Assembly: GCA_036501185.1 (NCBI GenBank)
Contig: DASYAU010000014.1
Location: forward strand, 1-64,000
Direction of reading: 5' to 3'
Length of the DNA: 64,000 nt
DNA from: Korobacter sp036501185
Lineage (GTDB): Bacteria; Acidobacteriota; Terriglobia; Terriglobales; Acidobacteriaceae
Under the pieces are notes generated by a model. That model was not told where the DNA came from and did no database searches. It worked only from the letters and a program-made list of their open reading frames with translations. The position numbers and the translations under genes are program-made. Shown here piece after piece: positions 47,965 through 56,752 of the stretch. Positions within the stretch are counted from its first letter, which is position 1. Every line of letters begins with the position of its first letter.

Positions 47965-50832
47965 ATGGCCACGATTGTCACTGCGCCATCGAAACTGAAC
48001 ACCCAGCAATTGCAGCAACTCCTCGGCGGAATTGTTGACGCTAATCGCATTCTCACGCGGCCTATCGATCGCATTGCGTATGCGTCGGACGGAAGCTTCT
48101 ATCGGCTGATCCCCGAGGCGGTGGTGCACGCCAAGGGAGTGGAGGAGATCCAGAATCTCTTTCGGTTCAGCCACGAGCACGAGATCCCGATCACATTTCG
48201 CGCGGCGGGCACGAGCCTTTCGGGGCAGTCGATTTCCGACGGCCTGCTGGTGGATGTGGCGCGGCACTGGCGACAGGCGGAAGTCCGCGACGGCGGGAAG
48301 AGCTTCTGGGCGCAGCCGGGATTGATCGGTGCGCGAGCGAATCAATTTCTTTCGCCATACAAATGTAAGATCGGGCCGGACCCGGCTTCGATTTCCACGT
48401 GCACGATCGGCGGCATCCTCTCCAACAATTCAAGCGGCATGTGCTGTGGGGTGGAGCAGAACGCATATCACACGCTGCAGTCGCTGAAGTTCGTCCTGCC
48501 CTCGGGGACGGTGATCGATACCCGCGATCCGAACGCCGATGCAATCTTTCATGCACGCGAGCCGGAACTGGCGCGAGGCATTCTGGAACTGAAAGCGAGA
48601 ATCGAGTCAAACAGCGCGCTGCGCGAACGCATTCGCAATAAGTACCGCATGAAGAACACCTGCGGGTACGGACTGAATGCATTCATTGACTTCGATAAAG
48701 CGGTAGATATTTTCCAGCACGTGCTCATCGGCTCCGAAGGCACGTTGGCGTTTATCGCCGAAGCCATTCTCAACACGGTTCCGGACCTGCCGGTGAAGTA
48801 CACGGGGCTGCTGCTATTTCCGGATTTGTATGCAGCGTCGGCTTCGATCGTTCCACTGCGAAAAGCGGGCGCGAAGGCGCTGGAGATCATGGACCGCGCA
48901 TCACTGCGGTCGGTGGAAGACCAGCCAGGAGTTCCGGGGACACTGAAGGCACTGAGCGGAGGCGCAGCGGGATTGCTCGTGGAATTCCAGTCGGCCGAGA
49001 CAGCGCAACGGCGCGAACTGGAAGAACTCGCGCGGGATGCGAGCAGTGCGCTGCAGCTAGTGGAATCGCCGATGTGGACGCACGACGCTACGGAGCAGGC
49101 ACTGTTGTGGAAGATTCGAGCAGGAATGTTCCCATCGGTGGGCTCGGTGCGGAAGAGTGGCACGACGGTGATCATCGAGGACGTGGCGTTCCCGATCGAG
49201 CGGCTGGCCGATGCGGCGATCGACCTCACGGGCGTCTTCAAGAGACACGAGTACCACAACGCGATCATCTTCGGTCATGCGAAAGACGGCAACCTGCATT
49301 TCGTGATCACGCAGTCATTCAATGAGCAAGCGGCCGTCGATCACTATGCGCGGTTTATCGACGATGTAGTGGCGCTGGTGGTGAACCGATACGACGGCGC
49401 GATCAAGGCGGAGCACGGGACCGGTCGGAACATGGCTCCCTTTGTCCAGACGGAATGGGGCCGGGACGCCTACGAAATCATGCGGCGGTTGAAGGAGCTG
49501 TGCGATCCGCACAATCTTCTGAACCCAGGCGTGGTGATCAATTCGGATCCCAAGGCGCATTTGGCGAACTTGAAGCAGTTGCCGTCTGTAGAGCCGGAAG
49601 TGGATAAGTGCATTGAGTGCGGTTTCTGTGAGCCGAAGTGCCCGAGCCGCGAGCTGACGCTGACGCCGCGACAAAGAATTGTGGTACGTCGGGAGATGGC
49701 GCGTGTGCAACAGAACGGGAACGAAGATTCCGAACTCTATTACGCGCTGGACAAAGAATTTCCGTACATGGCGCTCGATACATGCGCGGCCGATGGGCTG
49801 TGCGCGACAGCGTGCCCGGTGAGCATCGATACCGGGTCGCTGGTGAAACGATTCCGGCGGATCCGTCATACGGAGACCGAGCACGAGTGGTCGGTGCGGA
49901 TTGCGAAAGATTTCCACCTGACGGAAATCGCGGTGCGTTGGGGATTACGGTTAGGGCATCTGACGCAGGCGGTGCTGGGTTCGAAGGCCATGGTGGGAAT
50001 CACGAAAATGCTGCGCCGGAAACTGGGCGATGCGGTGCCGGTGTGGTTTGATGACACGCCGATGGCGGCAAAGTCGCTGCCGAGAACGCGCAAAGAGGCA
50101 GCCGCGGCCGTCTATTATCCGAGCTGCGTATCACGAACCATGGGGAGGCTTCCGATAGAAGAGAAAGATCGCTCCGTGATGGAAGTTTTCGTGACTGTGG
50201 CGGAACGAGCGGGCACGCCCGTCTACATCCCGCACGATGTGAAGGGGACGTGCTGCGGGACGCCGTTTTCATCGAAGGGATACGACAGGGCGCACAAGAT
50301 CCTGGTCAACGAAGCCATGGAAAAGTTCTGGAGATGGACGGAGCAGGGCAAGTTGCCGGTGGTGGTTGATACAAGCCCGTGTACGTACGGGTTCCTGAAT
50401 TCGCGGCCGTACCTGACGCCGGAGAACCAGCAGAAATTCGACAAGTTGAAGATCGTCGACTCGATCGATTTCGTGGCCGAGGTGGTGTTGCCCAAGCTGA
50501 CGGTGAAGAAGAAGACGAATTCGGCGGCGCTGCATCCGGTATGTTCGGTCACGAAGATGGGGCTGACACCGAAGCTGCAGAAGATTGCTGAAGCGTGCAG
50601 TGAATCGGTGACGGTTCCGCCTTCCGCGGGATGCTGCGGATTTGCGGGTGACCGCGGGTTCCTGGTGCCGGAGCTTACAGCCTCGGCAACGAAGCAAGAA
50701 GCGATCGAGGTCACGGCGAAGCATCATGAAGGATATTTTTCGAGCAGCCGGACCTGCGAAGTGGGCATGACGCGCTCCACGGGCGAGGTTTATCGCTCTT
50801 ATCTGTACTTACTAGAAAAGGTGAGTCGCTGA
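47965..50832 (+). CDS. FAD-linked, Fe-S D-lactate dehydrogenase (Dld-II/GlcD-GlcF-like fusion)
   Basis: 955 aa. FAD-binding PCMH domain (ITFRAAGTSLSGQSISDG at about 77-94), FAD-oxidase C-terminal domain with GHAKDGNLHFVIT and AEHGTGRNMAPF, then two 4Fe-4S motifs (Cys549-x-x-Cys552... CIECGFCEPKCP and CAADGLCATACP from Cys607), and two CCG cysteine-rich domains (TCCG near 763 and GCCG near 890). The architecture matches Shewanella-type Dld-II, which oxidises D-lactate to pyruvate and reduces quinone. ATG 47965 with GGAGAAG. Glycolate or another 2-hydroxyacid is a possible substrate. Coupled to lutA by TGATG. Confidence 0.92.
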   Translation: MATIVTAPSKLNTQQLQQLLGGIVDANRILTRPIDRIAYASDGSFYRLIPEAVVHAKGVEEIQNLFRFSHEHEIPITFRAAGTSLSGQSISDGLLVDVARHWRQAEVRDGGKSFWAQPGLIGARANQFLSPYKCKIGPDPASISTCTIGGILSNNSSGMCCGVEQNAYHTLQSLKFVLPSGTVIDTRDPNADAIFHAREPELARGILELKARIESNSALRERIRNKYRMKNTCGYGLNAFIDFDKAVDIFQHVLIGSEGTLAFIAEAILNTVPDLPVKYTGLLLFPDLYAASASIVPLRKAGAKALEIMDRASLRSVEDQPGVPGTLKALSGGAAGLLVEFQSAETAQRRELEELARDASSALQLVESPMWTHDATEQALLWKIRAGMFPSVGSVRKSGTTVIIEDVAFPIERLADAAIDLTGVFKRHEYHNAIIFGHAKDGNLHFVITQSFNEQAAVDHYARFIDDVVALVVNRYDGAIKAEHGTGRNMAPFVQTEWGRDAYEIMRRLKELCDPHNLLNPGVVINSDPKAHLANLKQLPSVEPEVDKCIECGFCEPKCPSRELTLTPRQRIVVRREMARVQQNGNEDSELYYALDKEFPYMALDTCAADGLCATACPVSIDTGSLVKRFRRIRHTETEHEWSVRIAKDFHLTEIAVRWGLRLGHLTQAVLGSKAMVGITKMLRRKLGDAVPVWFDDTPMAAKSLPRTRKEAAAAVYYPSCVSRTMGRLPIEEKDRSVMEVFVTVAERAGTPVYIPHDVKGTCCGTPFSSKGYDRAHKILVNEAMEKFWRWTEQGKLPVVVDTSPCTYGFLNSRPYLTPENQQKFDKLKIVDSIDFVAEVVLPKLTVKKKTNSAALHPVCSVTKMGLTPKLQKIAEACSESVTVPPSAGCCGFAGDRGFLVPELTASATKQEAIEVTAKHHEGYFSSSRTCEVGMTRSTGEVYRSYLYLLEKVSR

Positions 50833-51563
50833 TGGATAAGCGAGTCGCACTGTTTATTCCTTGCTTCGTGGACCAGATGCAGCCGCAGGTGGGACTCGAT
50901 ACTGTGAAGGTGCTGCGGCGGTTGAGTTTTCAAGTCGAATACCCCGAAGACCAAACATGCTGCGGGCAGCCGGCGTTTAATACCGGGCAGTGGGATTCGG
51001 CGCGGCCCTGCGCTGAGCATTTCGTGAATGTTTTCAAAGCTTTTAGCCAGATTGTTTGCCCGTCGGGCTCATGCACCAGCATGGTGCGTACGCATTATCC
51101 CGAACTCCTGAAGCAGAGCGTGCTCCACGAAGAGGCGGTCGCCGTCGGCTCGCGAACGTTCGAGCTTTCGGAGTTCCTGGTGCGGGTGGCAGGTGTGAGC
51201 GATGTTGGCGCGGAGTTTCGGCACTCGGTGACGTACCATCCATCGTGCCATGCAACGCGGGAACTCGGGATTTACGATGAGCCGATCAGCCTGCTGCAGA
51301 AGGTGAAGGGACTCGACTTGCGGCTGATGCCGAATGCGAACGAGTGCTGCGGGTTTGGCGGCATGTTCTCGACGAAATTCGGAATGGTGTCGTCGGCGAT
51401 GGCCGAGACGAAGATTGCGAATATCGAGGCAACGCAGGCTGAATACGTGACGGCGGTGGACCCGAGCTGCCTGATGCATTTGGATGGCGTACTGCGATTC
51501 CAGAAGCACACGCCAAAGGTGATCCACCTTGCAAGCATTCTCGCGTCGGAGGCTTCATTATGA
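50832..51563 (+). CDS. lutA: LutA/LldE, lactate utilisation CCG-domain protein
   Basis: 243 aa. Two cysteine-rich domains: TCCGQPAFNTGQWD near residue 40 and ECCGFGGMFSTKF near 173, with conserved CCG signatures that ligate a Fe-S cofactor. Together with LutB and LutC it forms the L-lactate dehydrogenase complex known from Bacillus and Shewanella (LldEFG). ATG 50832 overlaps the previous stop. Cytoplasmic, probably membrane associated through LutB. Confidence 0.94.
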   Translation: MDKRVALFIPCFVDQMQPQVGLDTVKVLRRLSFQVEYPEDQTCCGQPAFNTGQWDSARPCAEHFVNVFKAFSQIVCPSGSCTSMVRTHYPELLKQSVLHEEAVAVGSRTFELSEFLVRVAGVSDVGAEFRHSVTYHPSCHATRELGIYDEPISLLQKVKGLDLRLMPNANECCGFGGMFSTKFGMVSSAMAETKIANIEATQAEYVTAVDPSCLMHLDGVLRFQKHTPKVIHLASILASEASL

Positions 51564-52981
51564 GCCGACTGGCAGAAGAGTTCCTGGTAGCCGCAGCGCA
51601 GAAGTCGGCTGACCTAACGCACCGTGCCACGATCAAGCGAAACATCGACAGCTACGATGCCGCCGTTGCAAAAGGGAAGATGCGGTTCGTTGACTGGGAG
51701 GCAGCACGGGCGCGGGCTGCGCAGGTGAAGTCGGAAGGAATGCACAGCCTCGGGCCATTGCTCGAGAGCTTTGAAGCAAAGATCAAGGCGCGCGGCGGCC
51801 ACGTGTACTGGGCGGAGAATTCGGAAGATGCGCGCCAATACATCTGCGACGTAGCGAAAAAACACGACGTGAAGACCGTGGTGAAGTCAAAGTCCATGGT
51901 CACGGAAGAGATTCATCTTTCGCCGGCGCTGGAGAAGCTTGGGATCAAAGTTTGGGAGACCGATCTTGGCGAACTGATCGTGCAGCTTCGCAACGAGCCG
52001 CCCTACCACATCGTGACGCCGGCGATGCACCTGACGCGCGAGCAGATCCGCGACTTGTTCCTGGAGAAAATGCCGAGCGATGTGCAGGGCGAGACCCACC
52101 AGGAACTCGTAGCCGCGGCCCGAAGGTTCCTGCGCCGGGCGTTCTTCTCAGCGGAGATGGGAATTTCGGGAGCGAACTTCCTGGTGGCCGACGCCGGAAT
52201 GGTTGCAATCTCGACGAACGAAGGCAATGGGCGGCTTACGACGAGCCTGCCGAAAATCCATGTAGTGGTGACCGGAATTGAGAAGGTGATTCCGCGCCTC
52301 GAAGACCTTGGGGTGATGTGGCCAGTATTGGCAACCACAGGCACAGGTCAGCCGATTACGACCTACAGCACGTTGATCGGCGGACCGAAGACGGCGGATG
52401 AAGTAGATGGACCGGAAGAGTTCCACGTGGTGCTCGTAGATAACGGGCGAACCGAGGTGCTGGCCGACAAGGCGCAGCAGGAATTATTGCGGTGCATCCG
52501 GTGCGGCGCTTGTTTGAATCAGTGTCCGGTGTATCGGCAGGTCGGCGGACATACGTACAAATCCACCTATCCGGGACCGATCGGCAGCGCACTGATGCCG
52601 ATCTTTCAGGGGCAGCAAGATTACGGGCATCTTTCGTATGCGTGCTCGCTGTGCACGGCGTGCAACAGCGTGTGCCCAGTGAAGATCAAGCTGAGCGACC
52701 ATCTGCTGGAGAACCGGCATAAATACGTCGCCGAGGGCAATGCGAAAACGAGTGAGAAGATCGGGTTCTCGTTCTTTCGCTGGATGGCGATGAACCGCAG
52801 CCGTTACGAGTTCTTCGGTTGGGCTGGGCGGAAGGCTTTGCGGGTGGCGTTGGGAATGGGAGTCAAGCCGGAACAGCTTGGGCCGCTGGCGAAGTGGACC
52901 AAGTACCGCGCGGTGCCCGAAGTTCCGAAAGAATCGTTCCGCGCTTTGTGGAAAAAGGAGAATGGCAATGGCAATCGCTAA
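51560..52981 (+). CDS. lutB: LutB/LldF, lactate utilisation iron-sulfur protein
   Basis: 473 aa. LUD domain (DUF162) in the first two thirds, with VKTVVKSKSMVTEEIHL and VTGIEKVIPRLEDL, followed by two ferredoxin-type clusters CIRCGACLNQCPVY and CSLCTACNSVCPVK, then a DUF3390-like end. Transfers electrons from L-lactate in LutABC. ATG 51560 overlaps the lutA stop (ATGA). Its C-terminal coding end overlaps the next ribosome site. Confidence 0.94.
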   Translation: MSRLAEEFLVAAAQKSADLTHRATIKRNIDSYDAAVAKGKMRFVDWEAARARAAQVKSEGMHSLGPLLESFEAKIKARGGHVYWAENSEDARQYICDVAKKHDVKTVVKSKSMVTEEIHLSPALEKLGIKVWETDLGELIVQLRNEPPYHIVTPAMHLTREQIRDLFLEKMPSDVQGETHQELVAAARRFLRRAFFSAEMGISGANFLVADAGMVAISTNEGNGRLTTSLPKIHVVVTGIEKVIPRLEDLGVMWPVLATTGTGQPITTYSTLIGGPKTADEVDGPEEFHVVLVDNGRTEVLADKAQQELLRCIRCGACLNQCPVYRQVGGHTYKSTYPGPIGSALMPIFQGQQDYGHLSYACSLCTACNSVCPVKIKLSDHLLENRHKYVAEGNAKTSEKIGFSFFRWMAMNRSRYEFFGWAGRKALRVALGMGVKPEQLGPLAKWTKYRAVPEVPKESFRALWKKENGNGNR

Positions 52982-53612
52982 TTCCGGACGCGAACGCATT
53001 CTCGAACGAATCCGCAAAGCGGAAGTGCCGCAGAACCCCGCGATTGATTGGGCGATTGTGAGCAGCGACCAGATCTTCGAGCCGATCACCGACCCCTTGC
53101 AGCATTTCCTTGCGGAGTGCGAAGCGAACCTGACGGAGGTGAAAGTCACCCGTGATGGGAAGAGCTCGCAAAACGCATTGGCGGAATTGCTCAGTGCAGT
53201 TCCAGCAGGAACGGTGTACGTGCAGGATGATCCCCGGTTGCGCCATTTGGCTGATGCTTTTGTTGGACGCGAAGTGATCTGGTCGAGTGCGGGCCGGGCT
53301 CCGGAAGATTGCCAGGCGACAGTGACACTTTGCGAAGCACTGGTCGCGCAGACCGGGTCGATTGTGAGTTCGAGCCGGGATGGTGGCCGCGGCGGATCGA
53401 TTATTCCACCGACGCACATCGTGTATGCGACGTCGACGCAAATTGTGCCCGACATTACGACTGCACTGCGGAATGCTATGGAAAGCGACTTGAAGAACGC
53501 ATCGTACTTCGGACTGATCACGGGGTCGAGCCGCACCGCCGATATCGAGAAAATCCTTGTACAGGGCGCACATGGACCGCGCAAAGTTGCGATTGTGCTC
53601 GAAATACAATAA
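52968..53612 (+). CDS. lutC: LutC/LldG, lactate utilisation LUD-domain protein
   Basis: 214 aa, LUD (DUF162) domain with ALVAQTGSIVSSS and PPTHIVYATSTQIV as in LutC; NAG5/6-like relatives have the same end ITGSSRTADIEKILVQGAHGP. ATG 52968 is chosen because AAGGAG is seven bases upstream; ATG 52962 sits too close and the longer frame to 52878 lies inside lutB. Overlaps lutB by 14 bases. Last gene of the dld-lutABC operon. Confidence 0.92.
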   Translation: MAIANSGRERILERIRKAEVPQNPAIDWAIVSSDQIFEPITDPLQHFLAECEANLTEVKVTRDGKSSQNALAELLSAVPAGTVYVQDDPRLRHLADAFVGREVIWSSAGRAPEDCQATVTLCEALVAQTGSIVSSSRDGGRGGSIIPPTHIVYATSTQIVPDITTALRNAMESDLKNASYFGLITGSSRTADIEKILVQGAHGPRKVAIVLEIQ

Positions 53613-53617
53613 CGCGG

Positions 53618-55084
53618 CTAGGGCTTCGGAATAAAGCCGGCCACGTCGCCATTGCGCTGACCCACATTTAAGTGTGCGAGGCAGAGGTCCATAGCGCCGC
53701 TGCCGCACTGGTAAATCTCGTTGAGCGGCAAATCGCTGGGCTGCACCGTATAGGCGCCGTCCGTCATCGAGTCGAGTGCATCCTGGTCCATATCCACTAC
53801 ATGATTGCCGGGTTCCGCGATGAGGCGGAACTGATAGGTGCTGGGCTCGTAGTTATTCCACACATAACAGCGGCCGATGCAGGCGCGTTCGACGGTATGG
53901 TCTTCGCGGATGCGAGAACCTGGCAAGCCGGGAACGACGGCGATGACGCGCGACGGCTTCGCTTGCGCGACGAGAGCATTCACTTTATCCAACCGTCGGT
54001 TCAGTATCCCTGTGTCGCGGTAGATCCCAATGAAGTAGGCGAAAGCAAGAGCGCACCAGGCGACCGTCGTCCAGCGCGGGGGACGACAGGCGGCCAAGAG
54101 GACGGCGAGGGCGACTACGGAATATAGCGAGCCGCGGTCCGGAAGGAAGCCCATCATGCCGAAGCGTTCGTCGCTATAAAGACCGCCGGGAGAGCATGCG
54201 ACGGTGATTGCGATCATGAGGTAGAAGAGAAGCCACTGCGATCGACGGATGTCGCGCCTGCGGAGGAGGACGACGACCAACGACAGGATCAAAGCGGCAA
54301 CTGCGATGGCTAAAAAAGCGGGTCCAAAGACGATAAATTGGTCAGCGCCAAGCAGGTAGAAGTACGGAACCGAGCGCGGCAGGACCGAATAGTGATACAC
54401 CGCGTACCACCGCACCAGGAAAGCAGCGATTAGAAACAAGGCGGTCAGCAGTAGGCGCGATCTCACGGATACGAAACGCGCGATTGCAAGATACGTTCCG
54501 AGCGCGACGAGGCAGGCGGCCCCGAACGGGTGAGCCATGGCGGCGAGCCCGAATAAAATGACGACCAGCGGCCATTCCCAAAGCGATCCGCCGGCGATCA
54601 GCGCGAGCGCGAACAGAGAAAAACCGGCCGAGATGTAGAAGTTCAGGAATCCCCAATAAAAAATGGAGCCATACGAGACCATCGCGAGCAGCGGTGCGAC
54701 GCGCCACGGCGGAGCATTCGCGGCCGCGGATGAGAGGGCAAACGCGCCCCAGAAGACGAGTAGGACCCCAAATCCTGCGACGACGCGCTCCGTGCCTGCG
54801 GCGCCGAAATAGGGAAGGATTTGGGCGAGCAGCACATCTACGAGGATATTAGTGTGCTTCGGCTCAAAATGCAGGCCCGGCAGCAATCCCTGCGCAACAG
54901 ATTGAGAGAGCCACGCGTTATAGAGGTGGCTGTTGAGGTCGCAAGCGCCAATCTCAGCGTGCCAGAAGCAGGGGATGAGCAAGGCCGAGGAAGTGAGCAG
55001 GAACAGCCACCAACGCCGGCGGATCCATAGCGTACCGCGCACCGTCGCGAGACGGCTGGGTGCAGCATTGCTCATCGTGCGCAT
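53618..55084 (-). CDS. Polytopic membrane protein, glycosyltransferase-like (unknown)
   Basis: About 488 aa from ATG 55084 with at least ten predicted helices (LLTSSALLIPCFW, VVAGFGVLLVFWGAFAL and others) and a hydrophilic C-terminal region of about 120 aa that includes RVIAVVPGLPGSRI and ends VGQRNGDVAGF. The helix-rich N-part followed by a soluble end is like GT-C or O-antigen-type proteins, but no catalytic motif is certain; the ACDLNSHLYNAW stretch after helix 1 may be a GT-C acidic site. Frame opens at 55123; ATG 55084 or 55075 are equally likely. Convergent with lutC, five bp apart. Confidence 0.7.
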   Translation of the reverse strand: MRTMSNAAPSRLATVRGTLWIRRRWWLFLLTSSALLIPCFWHAEIGACDLNSHLYNAWLSQSVAQGLLPGLHFEPKHTNILVDVLLAQILPYFGAAGTERVVAGFGVLLVFWGAFALSSAAANAPPWRVAPLLAMVSYGSIFYWGFLNFYISAGFSLFALALIAGGSLWEWPLVVILFGLAAMAHPFGAACLVALGTYLAIARFVSVRSRLLLTALFLIAAFLVRWYAVYHYSVLPRSVPYFYLLGADQFIVFGPAFLAIAVAALILSLVVVLLRRRDIRRSQWLLFYLMIAITVACSPGGLYSDERFGMMGFLPDRGSLYSVVALAVLLAACRPPRWTTVAWCALAFAYFIGIYRDTGILNRRLDKVNALVAQAKPSRVIAVVPGLPGSRIREDHTVERACIGRCYVWNNYEPSTYQFRLIAEPGNHVVDMDQDALDSMTDGAYTVQPSDLPLNEIYQCGSGAMDLCLAHLNVGQRNGDVAGFIPKP

Positions 55085-55159
55085 TGTAACAACCGGGTGG
55101 CGGCCGGATGTGCGCTGCATCACAGACAGCTACGTCGACGAGTCCGAAGATAGAAGCAA

Positions 55160-56560
55160 ATGAACATCAAGTCCGTTGCTGACTTTGTGAATGCGCCGGA
55201 AATCGAAGAGGCGCTGCGCCAGTCTGAGCGCGCGGATGCGGCGTGCGTACGCGACTGCATCGAGAAGGCCACGTCGCTCTCGCGCTTGACGCTGGCGGAT
55301 GTGGCCGTGCTGATGAACGCCGCTGGAGACGTCCGCGAAGAACTCTATGCCGCTGCCCGGCATGTGAAGAATGAGATTTACGGATCGCGCCTCGTGCTGT
55401 TTGCGCCGCTGTACATTTCGAACCTCTGTGCCAACGAGTGCTCATACTGTGCATTCCGCAAGAACAACGCGGAGGTGCGCCGGCGGGTGTTGAGCCAGGC
55501 GCAGATCGCCGAACAGGCACGAATCCTGATTGAGCAAGGTTATAAGCGGGTGCTGCTGGTGGCGGGCGAGGCGTATCCGAAAAACGATTTTGGCTACATT
55601 CTCGACTCGATTGCGACGATCTACAGCACAAAATCGGGAAATGGGGAGATTCGGCGGGTTCACGCGAACATCGCACCACCTACGGTGGAGCAGTTCTACC
55701 AATTGCGCGAAGCGAATCTGGGCGTCTACCAATGCTTCCAGGAAAGTTATCACCGGCCAACCTATGCGGCAGTGCACAAGGCCGGCAAGAAAAGGGACTT
55801 CGACTGGCGGGCGACGGTGATGCATCGCGCGATGGCGAGCGGAATCGGCGACGTAGGTATGGGAGTGCTGTACGGGCTCTTTGACTGGCGCTGGGAGACG
55901 CTGGCGCTAATGCAGCACATTCGCGACCTGGAGCGGACGTATGGTGCGGGATCGCACACGATCAGCGTGCCGCGCATTGAACCCGCCGTGGGATCGCCGC
56001 TGGCGGCGCGCCCGCCGCATGTTGTGAGCGATGACGATTTCCTCAAAATCATCGCTGTACTGCGCCTGGCAGTACCTTACACGGGGCTGGTGATGTCGAC
56101 ACGTGAGAATGCTGCAATCCGGCTCAAGAGCCTGGAGATCGGGATTTCGCAGATGTCGGCGGGGAGTCGTACGGATCCGGGTGGCTATTCACGGATCGAG
56201 CAAGACCACGATGCGGGGCAGTTCGAGGTAGGCGACCATCGACCGCTGCATGAGATTGTGAGCGAAGTGGCGGCGCTTGGCTTTATCCCTTCTTTTTGCA
56301 CGGCTTGCTATCGCGTGGGTCGCACGGGCAGCGATTTCAAGAATCTTGCCAGCCATCCGCATGTGATCTCGCGCAATTGCGAGACGAATGCGCTCACCAC
56401 ATTGCTCGAGTATTTATGCGACTACTCTGCTGGCGATGCCCGGATCGCAGGTGAGCACCTGGTCGAGAAGCAGCTCGACAAAATGCCGCCAACGCAGCGG
56501 GCGTTCGTTACACAGATGCTGGAGAGAATTCGGCGCGGCGAGCGCGATGTGTTCGTGTGA
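55160..56560 (+). CDS. hydG: HydG-type radical SAM tyrosine lyase ([FeFe]-hydrogenase maturase family)
   Basis: 466 aa, the length of HydG rather than ThiH (about 377 aa). The radical SAM cluster ligands are Cys90, Cys94 and Cys97 (CANECSYC). Blocks RRVHANIAPPTVEQFYQL, YQCFQESYHRPTYAAVH, GVGMGVLYGLFDWR-like, ISVPRIEPA, STRENAAIRL and SQMSAGSRTDPGGYS follow the HydG pattern. The C-terminal second-cluster motif is Cys380-T-A-Cys383...Cys407 with YRVGRTGSDF, which ThiH lacks. HydG cleaves tyrosine to CO and cyanide for the H-cluster. No hydE, hydF, hydrogenase or thi genes are near, so its role is open. ATG 55160; monocistronic. Confidence 0.85.
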   Translation: MNIKSVADFVNAPEIEEALRQSERADAACVRDCIEKATSLSRLTLADVAVLMNAAGDVREELYAAARHVKNEIYGSRLVLFAPLYISNLCANECSYCAFRKNNAEVRRRVLSQAQIAEQARILIEQGYKRVLLVAGEAYPKNDFGYILDSIATIYSTKSGNGEIRRVHANIAPPTVEQFYQLREANLGVYQCFQESYHRPTYAAVHKAGKKRDFDWRATVMHRAMASGIGDVGMGVLYGLFDWRWETLALMQHIRDLERTYGAGSHTISVPRIEPAVGSPLAARPPHVVSDDDFLKIIAVLRLAVPYTGLVMSTRENAAIRLKSLEIGISQMSAGSRTDPGGYSRIEQDHDAGQFEVGDHRPLHEIVSEVAALGFIPSFCTACYRVGRTGSDFKNLASHPHVISRNCETNALTTLLEYLCDYSAGDARIAGEHLVEKQLDKMPPTQRAFVTQMLERIRRGERDVFV

Positions 56561-56569
56561 GCGCGGCCC

Positions 56570-56672
56570 GAAGGTGGTAGTTGCAGCAAGCTGCAACTCC
56601 GAACTTGCTGATGCAACAACTTCGGATCGCCCTGAGACCGGCCCGAGACCTGATGGCGTGCAACCACCCTTC
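56570..56672. other. Branched inverted-repeat structure, possible structured RNA
   Basis: An outer stem (GAAG-GTGGT 56570-56578 with ACCAC-C-CTTC 56663-56672, one bulge) encloses hairpin I AGTTGCAG-CAAG-CTGCAACT (56579-56598, perfect), hairpin II CCGAA...TTCGG with inner TTGC-TGAT-GCAA (56599-56625) and a weaker arm CGCC/GGCG (56628-56658). No open frame with support. It resembles a four-way junction; the transcribed strand is unknown. Confidence 0.5.
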
Positions 56673-56752
56673 AGAACCTTACCTCCATGTAACTACGCAA
56701 TTTGTTTGGCGCGCCGCTTCGCAAATTGCTTCAGTCACGAGAGGTGTGGGTT

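Noticed and set aside
55160..56560. Thiamine biosynthesis ThiH
   Set aside because: Length is nearer HydG and the C-terminal Cys380/383/407 cluster site is present; no thi genes are close.
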